From NCBI RefSeq assembly GCF_030499575.1, contig NZ_JASTLC010000001.1:9510001-9574000 (forward strand): a DNA stretch of 64,000 bases, read 5' to 3'. A program made the position numbers and the translations under genes. Position 1 is the first letter of the stretch; each line of letters starts with the position of its first letter. This stretch comes from Streptomyces sp. DG2A-72 (GTDB lineage: Bacteria; Actinomycetota; Actinomycetes; Streptomycetales; Streptomycetaceae). This document shows positions 16,722 through 24,960 of this stretch, piece after piece. The notes under the pieces are model-generated. The model was not told the origin of the DNA and made no database searches. It was given only the letters and a program-made list of their open reading frames with translations.

Positions 16722-17714
16722 GTGGAACTGCGTGATGTGGAGACGTTTCTGGAAGTAGCCCGTGTGCTGCACTTCGGGCGCGCCGCCGAGCGTCTGAACG
16801 TGTCCCAGGGACGCGTCAGCCAGATCATCAAGGCGCTGGAACGCGAGGTGGGCGGCGCGCTGTTCGAGCGCAGCAGCCGACGGGTGTGTCTGACGCCGCT
16901 CGGTGAACAGTTCCGCGCCGGTGCCGCGGACGGCTACGACCGGCTGACGACCACCTTGCGGGAGTGCCGTGACGTGGCCCGGCAGGTGGGCGACCGGCTG
17001 CGGATCGGCTACCAGTGGACGATGGGCGGCCAGTTCGCCGAACGGCTGGTGTCGACCTTCGGCGACGGCCATCCGCACTGCGAGGTGGTCATCAACAGCC
17101 TCGTGTACCAGGCCGGCGGGAATATGGAGCCGCTCACGGAAGGAAGCGACATCGATCTGGCGCTGTGGTGGTCGCCGGGCGGGGACGGCAGCGCGGTCGA
17201 GGCTCCCGGTCTGGTCGTCGGCCCGGTGCTCGCCGCGGTGCCACGCGGGGTGCTGGTCCCGTCGACGCATCCGCTGGCCCGGCGTCCGGCGATCACCCTG
17301 GACGACCTCACTCCCTACGAGTTGCTGCGGCTGCCGGACACGGTGAGCGCCCGGATGCGGGAACGGTGGCTGCCCACACACACCGGCTCGGGCCGGGCGC
17401 TGCGGCACACCGCCGAGGACATGAGCCGCCTGACGGGCACACCGGACCTGCCCGTGGAGGACATCCTCGCGCTGGTGGCGCAGGGCCGCGGTCTGCACCT
17501 GACGGTCGCCAACCTCCTTGAACGGGTGCCCTTTCCGGGCCTCACCGTCGTCCCGGTGCCCGATATGCCGCCCATGGTGGTGGTCCCGGTCTGGCAGTCG
17601 GCCCGCGAGAACGCGACGATCCGCGCGTTCGTGGAGTCGGCCGCCCGCGCGACGGGGGCGAAGCGTGCCGCGGTCGCGCGGGGAACGACGTTGACGGGAG
17701 CGACGGCCTCCTAG
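16722..17714 (+). CDS. LysR family transcriptional regulator
   Basis: A 330-residue LysR regulator from GTG 16722. The winged-helix domain (MELRDVETFLEVARVLHFGR then VSQGRVSQIIKALEREVGG) is followed by a substrate-binding domain (LRIGYQWTMGGQFAERLVST, IDLALWWSPGG, PRGVLVPSTHPLARR). It is divergent from the nSTAND-WD40 gene with a 156-bp gap carrying an inverted repeat, so autoregulation and control of the neighbour are plausible. The effector is unknown. Confidence 0.88.
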   Translation: MELRDVETFLEVARVLHFGRAAERLNVSQGRVSQIIKALEREVGGALFERSSRRVCLTPLGEQFRAGAADGYDRLTTTLRECRDVARQVGDRLRIGYQWTMGGQFAERLVSTFGDGHPHCEVVINSLVYQAGGNMEPLTEGSDIDLALWWSPGGDGSAVEAPGLVVGPVLAAVPRGVLVPSTHPLARRPAITLDDLTPYELLRLPDTVSARMRERWLPTHTGSGRALRHTAEDMSRLTGTPDLPVEDILALVAQGRGLHLTVANLLERVPFPGLTVVPVPDMPPMVVVPVWQSARENATIRAFVESAARATGAKRAAVARGTTLTGATAS

Positions 17715-17787
17715 CCGCAGAGGCCCGCTTCGCTGGGCAGGCCCCGTAGCCGTTCTCCTTACGGGGTACGCGTTACGGATTACCGGT

Positions 17788-19265
17788 TTACGGGGTCGCC
17801 ACCCAGTCGGGGTGGTTCGGCATGGGAGGCGTCGTGGGCCCGTACAGCCAGGGGCGGAGGAAGGACTCCATGTCCTCGCCCGAGATCGCGGACGCCAGGC
17901 CGACGAAGTCCTGGGTGCTCGCGGTCTTTCCGCGGTACTGCGTGACCCAGGCCCGGTCGATCTTCTGAAAGGTCTCGGCGCCGACCTTCTCGCGCAGCGC
18001 GTAGAGCACGAGGGCCGAGCCGTCGTAGCGCATCCGCTTGAACAGGTTGGGCTCGGTGGGCTCGGCCGGGGCGCCGAAGTCACGGCGCCACACGTTGTGG
18101 TTGGTGTACGCGGTCTTCATGGCGGCCTCGAAACTGGCGCCCCCGTGCTCCTCGGAGTAGAGCCGCTCGTAAAAACGGGCGTGGCCCTCGCTGAGCCACA
18201 GGTCCGACCAGGTGCGCAGGGCGACGCTGTCGCCGAACCACTGGTGGACCAGCTCATGGACGAGGGTGCGCTCGGCGTCGACCTCGGTGCCGAGCAGGTC
18301 GGCCTTGGGGACCAGCGAGAGCGTCTGGGTCTCCAGCGCGACAGCGAGGTCGGTGTCCCCGACCAGCACTCCGTAGTTCTTGAACGGGTAGGCGCCGAGG
18401 CGCTGTTCGAGCCACCTGAGGTGTTGTGGGGTGAGCTTGAGATACGCGTCGGTCCGGTCCACGAGATCGTTCGGGACGTAGTCGCGTATGGGGACGCCGT
18501 TGGTGGTCGGCCGGTCGACGGCGGTGAGCTTGCCGACGGCTATCTGCACCAGCTGCGTGGAGACCGGCTGTTCGGAGTCGTACGTCCAGCGCACCCGGTC
18601 CCCGGGGCGCGCCTCACGCGAGACGAGCTTGCCGTTCGCCACCGCGGTCAGCCCGTCGGGCGTAGTGATCCGGAAGGTGACGGGAGCGCGCCGGCTGGGG
18701 TGATCGTTCGACGGGAAGATCATCTTTGCACCGTTGGGCTGCGGGTAGACAACGGTGCCGTCCGGCGTGGGAATCCAGCCGTAGTCCTCGATCGCGTCGT
18801 CGCGATGACGCATCTGAGTGGGATCGGCGGTGTAGGTGACCGTGACGGTGAAGGGGCGGCTGCGCGGAAGCGGCAGCCAGGGGGTGACGACCAACTCGTC
18901 GCCCTCGCGCACGGCTTCGGCCGGGATGCCGTTCACGGTGACGCTGTGCAGGGTGTTGCCCGCGAAGTCCAGGTTGAACCGGGACAGTTCCTGGGTGGCG
19001 GTGGCCCGGACGGTGGCCTTTGCCTCGAACGGTGTCCTCGGTGCCTGCCAGTCGAAGTCGAGGGCGTAGCGGTCGACCGTATAGCCGCCGTTGCCGTCCA
19101 GCGGGAAGAGCGGGTCCCCGAGCCCGGGCGCACCCGGGACGGGGATCGTCTCGGCGCCGGCGCCGACGCGGCGCTGACCGCCGGAGCGGTGAGCGCCGCG
19201 GTCACGGTGATCGCCGCGGCGACGACGAGACGCAGGGCACGACGGGGCTTGACGGCTGTTCCCAT
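17788..19265 (-). pseudogene. Secreted M1 family metallopeptidase, frameshifted
   Basis: The catalytic frame encodes a complete M1 aminopeptidase domain: zinc motif HELVHQWFGD followed by LWLSEGHARFYE (third ligand Glu), and the N-terminal beta domain from LGDPLFPLDGNGGY. The signal peptide (MGTAVKPRRALRLVVAAAIT, ending near AVSAASAPAP) starts at ATG 19265 with GGAAGG six bases upstream but lies in a different frame. The frames meet in a GGCGCCGGCGCCG run at about 19152-19165, where one missing base explains the shift. It is either a real null mutation or a sequencing error. M1 enzymes cleave N-terminal residues from peptides. Confidence 0.8.
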
Positions 19266-19350
19266 CGAGGACCTTCCAGCTGGACAACAGAATGGGCGAT
19301 GGAACTCAGCCGCCTATTCTTGTCCTGGGACAAATGAGGAACAATGCCGG

Positions 19351-19382
19351 TCTGCTAATGCATGCATAAGGCCCGCTAATCG
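19351..19382 (-). promoter_or_regulatory. Shared upstream box, copy 1 (before M1 peptidase)
   Basis: On the plus strand TCTGCTAATGC (19351-19361) is followed by TAATCG at 19377-19382. The same 11-mer and the same TAATCG at identical spacing occur upstream of the twin-CxxxC secreted protein (19792-19823). The element lies 86 bases before the M1 start on the strand that is transcribed. The AT-rich core contrasts with the surrounding DNA. Confidence 0.6.
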
Positions 19383-19420
19383 TTGAGATCATGCGTGTGC
19401 ATACTGACACCCGGCTGCCA

Positions 19421-19711
19421 TCAGTTGGGCTCGTAATTTCCCATGGGGGTAAGTTCCGCGGGCAGGGACAGCCCGTCCGGCGCACTCTGGATGCATCCGC
19501 CGCCGCACAGCGGCGTGATGGCTACCGGCTCTGCGGCGGCGGAGGACACCTGGAATCCGTCCGGGAAGGACTGGACGCAGCCGCCGGAGCATTGCGGGGT
19601 GAGTTCGGTCGCCTGAGCGGCGGAGGCGGCGGTGGCCGTGCCGGCGAGGATCGCCGCGGCGAAGGTTCCCGCGGCAAGCAGGCGGGCGGCCCGGCGAGAG
19701 ATCCTGTTCAT
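19421..19711 (-). CDS. Small secreted protein with two CxxxC repeats
   Basis: A 96-residue protein from ATG 19711. A Sec signal peptide with ARRLLAAG-type n-region and LAAGTFAAAILAGTATAASA core ends near residue 31. The mature part is two copies of one motif: TPQCSGGCVQSFPDGF (about residues 38-53) and TPLCGGGCIQSAPDGL (about 65-80). Each pair of cysteines could form one small loop or bind a metal. No enzyme or membrane domain is present. It lies upstream of the M1 peptidase gene and shares a promoter box with it. No named family was recognised. Confidence 0.8.
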   Translation of the reverse strand: MNRISRRAARLLAAGTFAAAILAGTATAASAAQATELTPQCSGGCVQSFPDGFQVSSAAAEPVAITPLCGGGCIQSAPDGLSLPAELTPMGNYEPN

Positions 19712-19791
19712 GAATTTCCTCTTCGGTGTGCTGGGGCAATTCCTTGTTCACCCAAGACTCTGCGGGGTGGCCGAGGATCGATCAACCCCCA

Positions 19792-19823
19792 TCTGCTAAT
19801 GCGTGAATTAGCGGAAGTAATCG
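19792..19823 (-). promoter_or_regulatory. Shared upstream box, copy 2 (before twin-CxxxC protein)
   Basis: TCTGCTAATGC at 19792-19802 and TAATCG at 19818-19823, the same elements and the same 26-base offset as copy 1. It lies 81 bases before the start of the small secreted protein. In this copy GCTAAT and ATTAGC also form a dyad (19794-19799 with 19807-19812). Confidence 0.6.
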
Positions 19824-19862
19824 AGAGTTCCCGGAACGGCACCCCCGGTGGGGCGAGAAAGG

Positions 19863-20114
19863 TCAATTGGTGGTGTCCTGGCACAAGGACGCCATGACGG
19901 ATCTGTCCGGCGTGCTGTGTGGGGGTGCCCATGACACGGCGGAAGTCGCGCTTCCGCTACCCGGGGCGCAAACGGATCGACGACCGCAAGACGCTGCAGG
20001 GTGTACCTGCCGCAGGAGTTGGGTTTCGGCTCGGGGCCTACCTGCTGGCGGCGGCTGGCCGAATGGCAGGAGGCCGGGGTGTGGGAGAAGCTTCAGCGGG
20101 TGCACGCCGGCTGA
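19863..20114 (+). pseudogene. IS5-family transposase remnant
   Basis: Two pieces of an IS5-type transposase are visible in different frames. SRFRYPGRKRIDDRKTLQG (from about 19937) is joined directly to VYLPQELGFGSGPTCWRRL then AEWQEAGVWEKLQRVHAG and a TGA at 20112-20114. The segment normally between them (the hydrophobic GILFVLxTG part) is missing, and the catalytic domain after it is absent. It is dead. It marks an old insertion between the secreted-protein gene and the stress-protein gene. Confidence 0.7.
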
Positions 20115-20117
20115 CGG

Positions 20118-20588
20118 CTACGGCACCACCGTCACCGGCCACCGCCCCGCCTTCACCAGCCGAATCGCGACCGACCCGATGATCCGGTGGCCCGCCTGCT
20201 CCGACGCACCCACCACCACGGCGTCCGCCTTGAGCTCGTCGGCCGCCTTGACCAGGCCGTTGTAGGGGTCGCCACGGAACGTGTGGAACTCCCAGCGGAT
20301 GTCGAATATCCCCTTCATGCGCTCCGTCGCGTCCCGGATCTGCGCGACGATGTCCTCGGCGATCTCGTCCGTCGTCTCCGCGACCGGCGCCCCGAGCGCC
20401 GCGCCGGCGCTCATCACGGGCTGCACGTACACGATCGCGAGGAGCGCGCGCTGTCGCCGGGCCAGCCCACCGGCGTAGGCCGCGGCCCGCAGTGAGGAGT
20501 CGGAGCCGTCCACGCCGACGACGATCACCTTCGGCCCGTCCGTGCCCCGTTCGAACCCTTGCGAGGGCGAGTGCTGCTGTTCCGTCAC
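20118..20588 (-). CDS. Universal stress protein (UspA domain)
   Basis: A 156-residue single-domain UspA protein from GTG 20588 (an ATG at 20642 is an alternative). It shows KVIVVGVDGSDSSLRAAAYA then a C-terminal ATP-binding pattern DAVVVGASEQAGHR and GSVAIRLVKAGRWPVTVVP, which is the GxxG-x9-G(S/T) type. Family members bind ATP and act in stress and dormancy responses. It stands alone, with an IS remnant behind it and a divergent deacetylase gene. Confidence 0.85.
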   Translation of the reverse strand: MTEQQHSPSQGFERGTDGPKVIVVGVDGSDSSLRAAAYAGGLARRQRALLAIVYVQPVMSAGAALGAPVAETTDEIAEDIVAQIRDATERMKGIFDIRWEFHTFRGDPYNGLVKAADELKADAVVVGASEQAGHRIIGSVAIRLVKAGRWPVTVVP

Positions 20589-20769
20589 GCCTGTGAGGCT
20601 ATCGGAGCCCGCAGGTCCCGCAGCCGTTGCCGGGCTTCTCATCGATTCGCCCACCAGGGAGACACGCGCCGTTTCCCTGACGAACCGTCATACGCCGCCC
20701 GGGTGGAACCATGCCGCCGCTGAGGTGTCGGCGTGGTGCGTCGGGGCCCCGAGGGGCGACTGATGAGTC

Positions 20770-21606
20770 ATGAAGAAGGATCAGTTGCTCACCCGGCGCC
20801 GGGCGTTGGCCGTCGGCGCCGCCACTGTCGGGGCGGCCGGCACCGCCGGACTGCTCACGGTGCGCGCGGGCGACCAGCCGGTCCGCCCCGCCGCCGGGGC
20901 CGCGGGCCCGGAGGCGCGCCGCGCCCTCAAGCCCTCCGCCTACCGGCTGCAGCCCCTCACCGGCCACGATCCGCCGCGGGCCGCGGCACGGCGGCTCCTC
21001 GTGCGGCGCGAACCCTTTCTGCGTGTCTTCGGCCGCGGCCGGACCATGGTGCTGACCTTCGACGACGGCCCGGACCCCCGCTACACCCCGGACATCCTGG
21101 ACACACTGCAGGCATACGACGTCCGCGCGATGTTCTTCGTCTGCGGCGAGATGGCCGCCGAGAACCCGGACCTGGTGGAGCGCATGGCCGACGAGGGGCA
21201 TGTCGTCGGCAACCACACCTGGTCCCACCCGCTGCTCACCCGCCTCACCCGGAGGCAGATCCGCTCCGAGATGAAACGTACCTGCTCGGTCATCGAGGAC
21301 ACGTCCGGCGAGTGGCCCCGCTGGTTCCGCGCCCCCTACGGGGCATGGAACCGCGCGGCCTTCCAGCTCGGCGCCGAACTGGGCATGGAGCCGCTGGCGT
21401 GGACGGTCGACACCCTCGACTGGACCGAGCCCGGCGCCCGCACCATCGTCGACCGGGTCGAGAACGGCGCCGCCCCCGGCGTCGTGGTGCTCTCGCACGA
21501 CGCCGGGGGCGACCGCTCGGAGAGCGTCCGGGCCCTGCGCGACTATCTGCCGCAACTGCTGGACGACGGCTACCACATCACCGTCCCGCGCCGGCGGCAC
21601 GTCTGA
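20770..21606 (+). CDS. Secreted polysaccharide deacetylase (CE4, NodB domain)
   Basis: A 278-residue enzyme with a twin-arginine signal (TRRRALAVGAATVGAAGTAG) and a complete NodB domain: motif 1 LTFDDGPDPRYTP with the catalytic base Asp and metal Asp, motif 2 GNHTWSHP with both metal histidines, motif 3 RAPYG, and motif 5 VVLSHDAGG. It would remove acetyl groups from peptidoglycan or a chitin-like polymer outside the cell. It is convergent with the class F sortase gene 27 bases away, so both act at the cell surface. Confidence 0.9.
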   Translation: MKKDQLLTRRRALAVGAATVGAAGTAGLLTVRAGDQPVRPAAGAAGPEARRALKPSAYRLQPLTGHDPPRAAARRLLVRREPFLRVFGRGRTMVLTFDDGPDPRYTPDILDTLQAYDVRAMFFVCGEMAAENPDLVERMADEGHVVGNHTWSHPLLTRLTRRQIRSEMKRTCSVIEDTSGEWPRWFRAPYGAWNRAAFQLGAELGMEPLAWTVDTLDWTEPGARTIVDRVENGAAPGVVVLSHDAGGDRSESVRALRDYLPQLLDDGYHITVPRRRHV

Positions 21607-21633
21607 CGGGCCGCGCCCGCCCGGCCGGGACGC

Positions 21634-22296
21634 TCAGCGCACCTCGACCAGGCGGGCGAAGACGACGACGTTCCCGTCGTAGCCGTTCTGCTTGGAGAAA
21701 CCGCCGCCGCAGGTGATGACCCGCAATTCGGGGCTGCCCTTGGAGGCGTAGACACGGTCGCCGGGGAAGTCGTTCTTCTCGAAGACCTCGATGCCGTAGA
21801 TCTCGAATACGGCCGTCTTCGCGTCCTTGCGGGCGACCTCGACGCGATATCCCTTCTTGAGGGCCCCGAGTCCGTAGAACACGGCGGGGCCCTGAGTGTT
21901 GTCGACATGGCCGACGATCACGGCGGTGCCCTTTTCGCCGGGGGAGACGGCACCGGTGAACCAACCGGCCAGATTCGGGTCCTCCGGCGGCGGCGCGTCG
22001 ACCCACCCGGCCGCGTCCAGGCCGACCGGCATCATGGGCGCGTCGACCTGGATCGCCGGGATCCTGACCCGGTCCGGCGCGGCGTACGGCAGCGCGCCCG
22101 GGGCCCGCAGGAAGGCGCCCTGCGGTGTCCGGGCCTCCGCGGCGGCTGCCGAGGCGGGCTGCGGGGGCCCCTCGTCGAACTCTCCCGAACCATTGCGAAT
22201 GAGCGCGAGGCCGGTCAGCAGAACAAGCGCTATCACGCCCCAAGGAGCGCGCTTCTTCCGCTGCTCCTCCTCTTCGGCCACCTCGTACGCAGACAT
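21634..22296 (-). CDS. Class F sortase
   Basis: A 220-residue membrane-anchored sortase. An N-terminal signal anchor (APWGVIALVLLTGLALI, about residues 17-33) precedes a Pro/Ala linker and the catalytic beta-barrel with IPAIQVDAPMMPVGL, the catalytic His in VIVGHVDN and the Cys in LRVITCGGGF. Class F sortases are common in actinobacteria and their substrates are mostly unknown. The divergent gene at 22630 and its relative at 23457 encode secreted proteins with a C-terminal TM and basic tail but without a recognisable LPxTG, so a substrate link is a guess. Confidence 0.9.
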   Translation of the reverse strand: MSAYEVAEEEEQRKKRAPWGVIALVLLTGLALIRNGSGEFDEGPPQPASAAAAEARTPQGAFLRAPGALPYAAPDRVRIPAIQVDAPMMPVGLDAAGWVDAPPPEDPNLAGWFTGAVSPGEKGTAVIVGHVDNTQGPAVFYGLGALKKGYRVEVARKDAKTAVFEIYGIEVFEKNDFPGDRVYASKGSPELRVITCGGGFSKQNGYDGNVVVFARLVEVR

Positions 22297-22449
22297 TCGA
22301 CTTCCCCTCTCGACGCGGCCGTCGCCACGTCAATGGCGCATAGGAGAACGCTAAGTCCCGCGGACACCGCCAGCGACGGGGCAGAAGCGAACGGGTGGCC
22401 CGAACGCCGGCGTGGTGCGCCATCCGAGTCGCCGCGAACAGGAATTTTC

Positions 22450-22462
22450 TGACAGTGCGTGA
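22450..22462. promoter_or_regulatory. Possible BldD-type box
   Basis: TGACAGTGCGTGA matches the TnAC-N5-GTnA pattern of BldD operators with one departure inside the core. It sits in the 333-bp divergent region between the sortase gene and the Gly-rich surface-protein gene. The rest of that region shows nothing else I can name. This is a weak call from pattern alone. Confidence 0.35.
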
Positions 22463-22629
22463 CCTGCGGCAATATCCGATTGTGTGGTTTTTCTTCGGCG
22501 TGTCTTCTCACCAGGACGGACCATTCCCGAAATGCGGGCGCGAGCAGGGCATCTGAGGGTCTTTCTTGGAGGCGCTTTCTCGCCGATCGACCGGGGACGG
22601 GTCCCGGGGCGTCTTCCGCGGAGGATCAC

Positions 22630-23343
22630 ATGCGTACTACTCGTTCCCTGGCGGTCTCGGCCGCCGCGGTCGCCGTCCTCGGGCTCGCCGCTCCCGCGGC
22701 CGTCGCCTGGGACGGCATGAACGACGCCGACGGCAGAGGCGGCTACGGCGGTGGGTTCGGTGGCAACGGCGGCGACCCCGGTGGCTTCGGCGGAAATGGC
22801 GGCTTCGGCGGCGACGGCTTCGGCGGCAACGGTGGTGGGTTCGGTGGCAACGGCGGCGACCCCGGTGGCTTCGGCGGAAATGGCGGCGGCCACGGCGGCC
22901 ACGGCGGCCACGGCGGGCACTTCGGCGGCAACGGCCGGTTCTTCCCGAGCAATATCGTCGTGCTGCCCAGGGTCATCGCCCGAGGCGGCCAGCTGACCGT
23001 CATGGTCGACGGCTGCCCCAACGGCGGCACCATGACCTCCCGTGCCTTCCCACGGGCCAGGCTGTTCCCGATCAGAGGCGCCAACGCCACATCGAGAGGC
23101 ACCGCGACCGTCCACACCAACGCCAGACCCGGCCCGTACGACGTCACCGTCCACTGCTCCGGCTCCACCCTGACCCGGCCGAACGCCTTCACTGTCATCG
23201 GCGGTGTCCGCGGCGGCATCGGCGGCAGCAGCTCCACCGGGGCGACCCCGACCGACATGGTCATCGGCGGCGGTCTCGTGGCCGCGGCCGTCGTCGGCGG
23301 CGGAGTGTTCTGGATGCGGCGCCGGTCCGAGAAGCGGATCTGA
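22630..23343 (+). CDS. Glycine-rich secreted protein with C-terminal TM anchor
   Basis: A 237-residue protein from ATG 22630 with GGAGG upstream. A signal peptide (LAVSAAAVAVLGLAAPAAVA) leads to about 70 residues of tandem GGFGGNGGDPG-type repeats and GHGGHGGHGGH, then an Ig-like domain (NIVVLPRVIARGGQLTVMVD, two Cys in DGCPNGG and VHCSG), then a C-terminal TM helix (VIGGGLVAAAVVGGGVFW) and an RRRSEKR tail. The Ig part and anchor resemble the protein at 23457. It is likely a surface protein. No LPxTG motif is seen. The DNA repeat behind the Gly region (about 22748-22920) is itself imperfectly duplicated. Confidence 0.75.
   Translation: MRTTRSLAVSAAAVAVLGLAAPAAVAWDGMNDADGRGGYGGGFGGNGGDPGGFGGNGGFGGDGFGGNGGGFGGNGGDPGGFGGNGGGHGGHGGHGGHFGGNGRFFPSNIVVLPRVIARGGQLTVMVDGCPNGGTMTSRAFPRARLFPIRGANATSRGTATVHTNARPGPYDVTVHCSGSTLTRPNAFTVIGGVRGGIGGSSSTGATPTDMVIGGGLVAAAVVGGGVFWMRRRSEKRI
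22748..22896 (+). repeat. Tandem-duplicated Gly-rich coding repeat
   Basis: A unit coding GGFGGNGGDPGGFGGNGG occurs twice (from about 22750 and about 22837) with nearly identical codons, separated by GFGGDGFGGNG. The near identity at silent positions points to recent duplication or slippage. It is part of the Gly-rich surface-protein gene. Confidence 0.65.
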
Positions 23344-23369
23344 CCGCCGCCGATCCCCGGAGCTGATGC

Positions 23370-23397
23370 GCCCCGGACCCTTCGAAGGGTCCGGGGC
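23370..23397. terminator. Bidirectional terminator palindrome
   Basis: A perfect 28-base palindrome GCCCCGGACCCTTCGAAGGG and its completion, lying between two convergent genes (stops at 23343 and 23457). It can form a long stem from either strand. Confidence 0.75.
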
Positions 23398-23456
23398 GAA
23401 GGTTTGTGCGGGTGATTTGTGCGGGTGGTCCGTGCGGTTGGGGGGGGAGGGGCCGG

Positions 23457-23960
23457 TCAGGCGCCGTCCTCGTCCGTGCGGCGCCGTGAGAAGTGGTACG
23501 CCGCCCCGACCGAGCCCGTGATGAGCGCGAGGCCCAGCCCGATCTCCTGGAGGTTGAAACCGCCGACGCTGCCACCCTCACCGGCGTGCACGCCCCGCGG
23601 CGGGACCCGGTGGCCCGGACGACCCTCGGCGATGGTGAGGTCCACCTCTTGCCAGAAGGTGCCGCAGCTGAACTTCACCGAGTACACCGCGCCCGCGCGC
23701 GCGTCCCGGTCCACCACCGCCGTGGCCGAATACTGGCCCCTGCGGATCGTCACCGTGTCGAAGATCCCCGAGGAGACGTACACATCCTGGTCGCAGCCTC
23801 TGACGCGCAGGGACACCTGCCCGCCGGCCTCGATGGTCGTCGGCAGCACACTGGCCCGGAAGCCGGTGTGCTCGTCACCGCGTGCGTGAGCGGCGGGAGA
23901 GGCCAGTGCCAGGGCGGTGACGCCCAGCAGCGCGGCCGAGGCGACGCGTATCGCGCGCAT
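23457..23960 (-). CDS. Secreted Ig-like protein with C-terminal TM anchor
   Basis: A 167-residue protein with signal peptide (ASAALLGVTALALASPAAHA), an Ig-like domain (ASVLPTTIEAGGQVSLRVRG with Cys pair in GCDQD and FSCGTFW), a short linker, and a C-terminal TM (IGLGLALITGSVGAAY) ending SRRRTDEDGA. The layout matches the protein at 22630 without the Gly-rich repeats, so they look like diverged paralogues pointing towards each other. The function is unknown. The class F sortase nearby suggests cell-surface biology, but no sorting motif is seen. Confidence 0.7.
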   Translation of the reverse strand: MRAIRVASAALLGVTALALASPAAHARGDEHTGFRASVLPTTIEAGGQVSLRVRGCDQDVYVSSGIFDTVTIRRGQYSATAVVDRDARAGAVYSVKFSCGTFWQEVDLTIAEGRPGHRVPPRGVHAGEGGSVGGFNLQEIGLGLALITGSVGAAYHFSRRRTDEDGA

Positions 23961-24179
23961 GGTGGATCCTCCGGTCCCCGAGGAGCAGCTGCGGACCTTC
24001 TCCGCTTGCGCCAGAAATGCACCTCGATGATCGAAACGCTAGAAAGGTGCATGCGCAGGCGCGATCGCAGTAGCGCGAACGGGTCAACCGTGTGGGCCGT
24101 CCAGGGGACGGTGGTGCCGCGATCGGGGGACAGCCGCGGTGTGGCGGCCGTCCCCCGAGGATCTCCCGGCGCGGGACCG

Positions 24180-24944
24180 TCAGCCGCCGATGTGGGGGAA
24201 GAGGTCCAGGAACGGATCGGCCGAGGCGGTGACACCCCGGCTGTAGGGCGCGTCGAAGTCCCAGATGAGGAAGAGCAGGAAGGCGATCAGCGCCGAGAAC
24301 AGCCCGGCGAGGATCAGCTCCCGTGCCGTACGCCGGATCTGCAGCACGAAGATCATCCCGATCGTGACCACGCCCCCGGTGATCAGCCCGAACCACACCA
24401 CCCCCGGCATCGTCTCCCCGGTCGCGCCGGCGCGGGCACTGCGTGCCTGGTCCGCCGCGGTGACCTGGTCGACGAGCGGCTGGTAGGCCTGCGCCTCGAA
24501 GTCGGTCCTCGGCTCGTAGTCGGTGACGTCCTCGCGGATGCGGTCGAGGAGCTCGGTGCCGCGCTCGGTGATCTTGCCGTCGTCGGACATCACCTTCCAC
24601 TCGGTGTTCACGACGTGTCCGACATAGGTGTTGACATCGTCGCGAATACGGTCACGGACATCGGTGGGATAGACCCGGACCCGCTCCGAGATCTCGTGCA
24701 GGGCGACCGCCTCGGCCTGGACGTGGTCCTGCGCGGCGCTGCGGCCCTCCCAGACACCGGCGATGGCCAGGCCCAGGACGATGGCGTAGACCACTCCGAT
24801 CCACATCGTCATGTACTCGATGACGTCGGGCGTCTCGTCGGGATCCTCGTCGTCCGCCGCCGTCCGATGGCGAACGACGGTGATGATGACCACCACGACG
24901 CAGACAGCCAGCATCGCGAGGATGAGAACAAGCCATTCCGGCAA
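24180..24944 (-). CDS. DUF4239 family membrane protein
   Basis: A 254-residue protein with four hydrophobic segments: WLVLILAMLAVCVVVVIITV at the N-terminus, MTMWIGVVYAIVLGLAIAGV, FGLITGGVVTIGMIFVL and LILAGLFSALIAFLLFLIW. The middle is soluble and helical. This is the DUF4239 (bestrophin-like) family of unknown role. TTG 24944 is the start because GGAGG lies six bases upstream; earlier in-frame starts would run through the stop region of the gene before it. It follows the Pro-Thr-rich gene by 16 bases, so they are probably co-transcribed. Confidence 0.8.
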   Translation of the reverse strand: MPEWLVLILAMLAVCVVVVIITVVRHRTAADDEDPDETPDVIEYMTMWIGVVYAIVLGLAIAGVWEGRSAAQDHVQAEAVALHEISERVRVYPTDVRDRIRDDVNTYVGHVVNTEWKVMSDDGKITERGTELLDRIREDVTDYEPRTDFEAQAYQPLVDQVTAADQARSARAGATGETMPGVVWFGLITGGVVTIGMIFVLQIRRTARELILAGLFSALIAFLLFLIWDFDAPYSRGVTASADPFLDLFPHIGG

Positions 24945-24960
24945 GAGGTGCCTCCAGAAA

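Noticed and set aside
18933..19265. A separate small secreted protein
   Set aside because: The frame holds only the M1 signal peptide and then out-of-frame residues, so it belongs to the frameshifted peptidase gene.
22743..23264. Pro-rich frame antisense to the Gly-rich gene
   Set aside because: Pro-rich antisense of a Gly-rich repeat is a mirror effect. It has no start signal or anchor.
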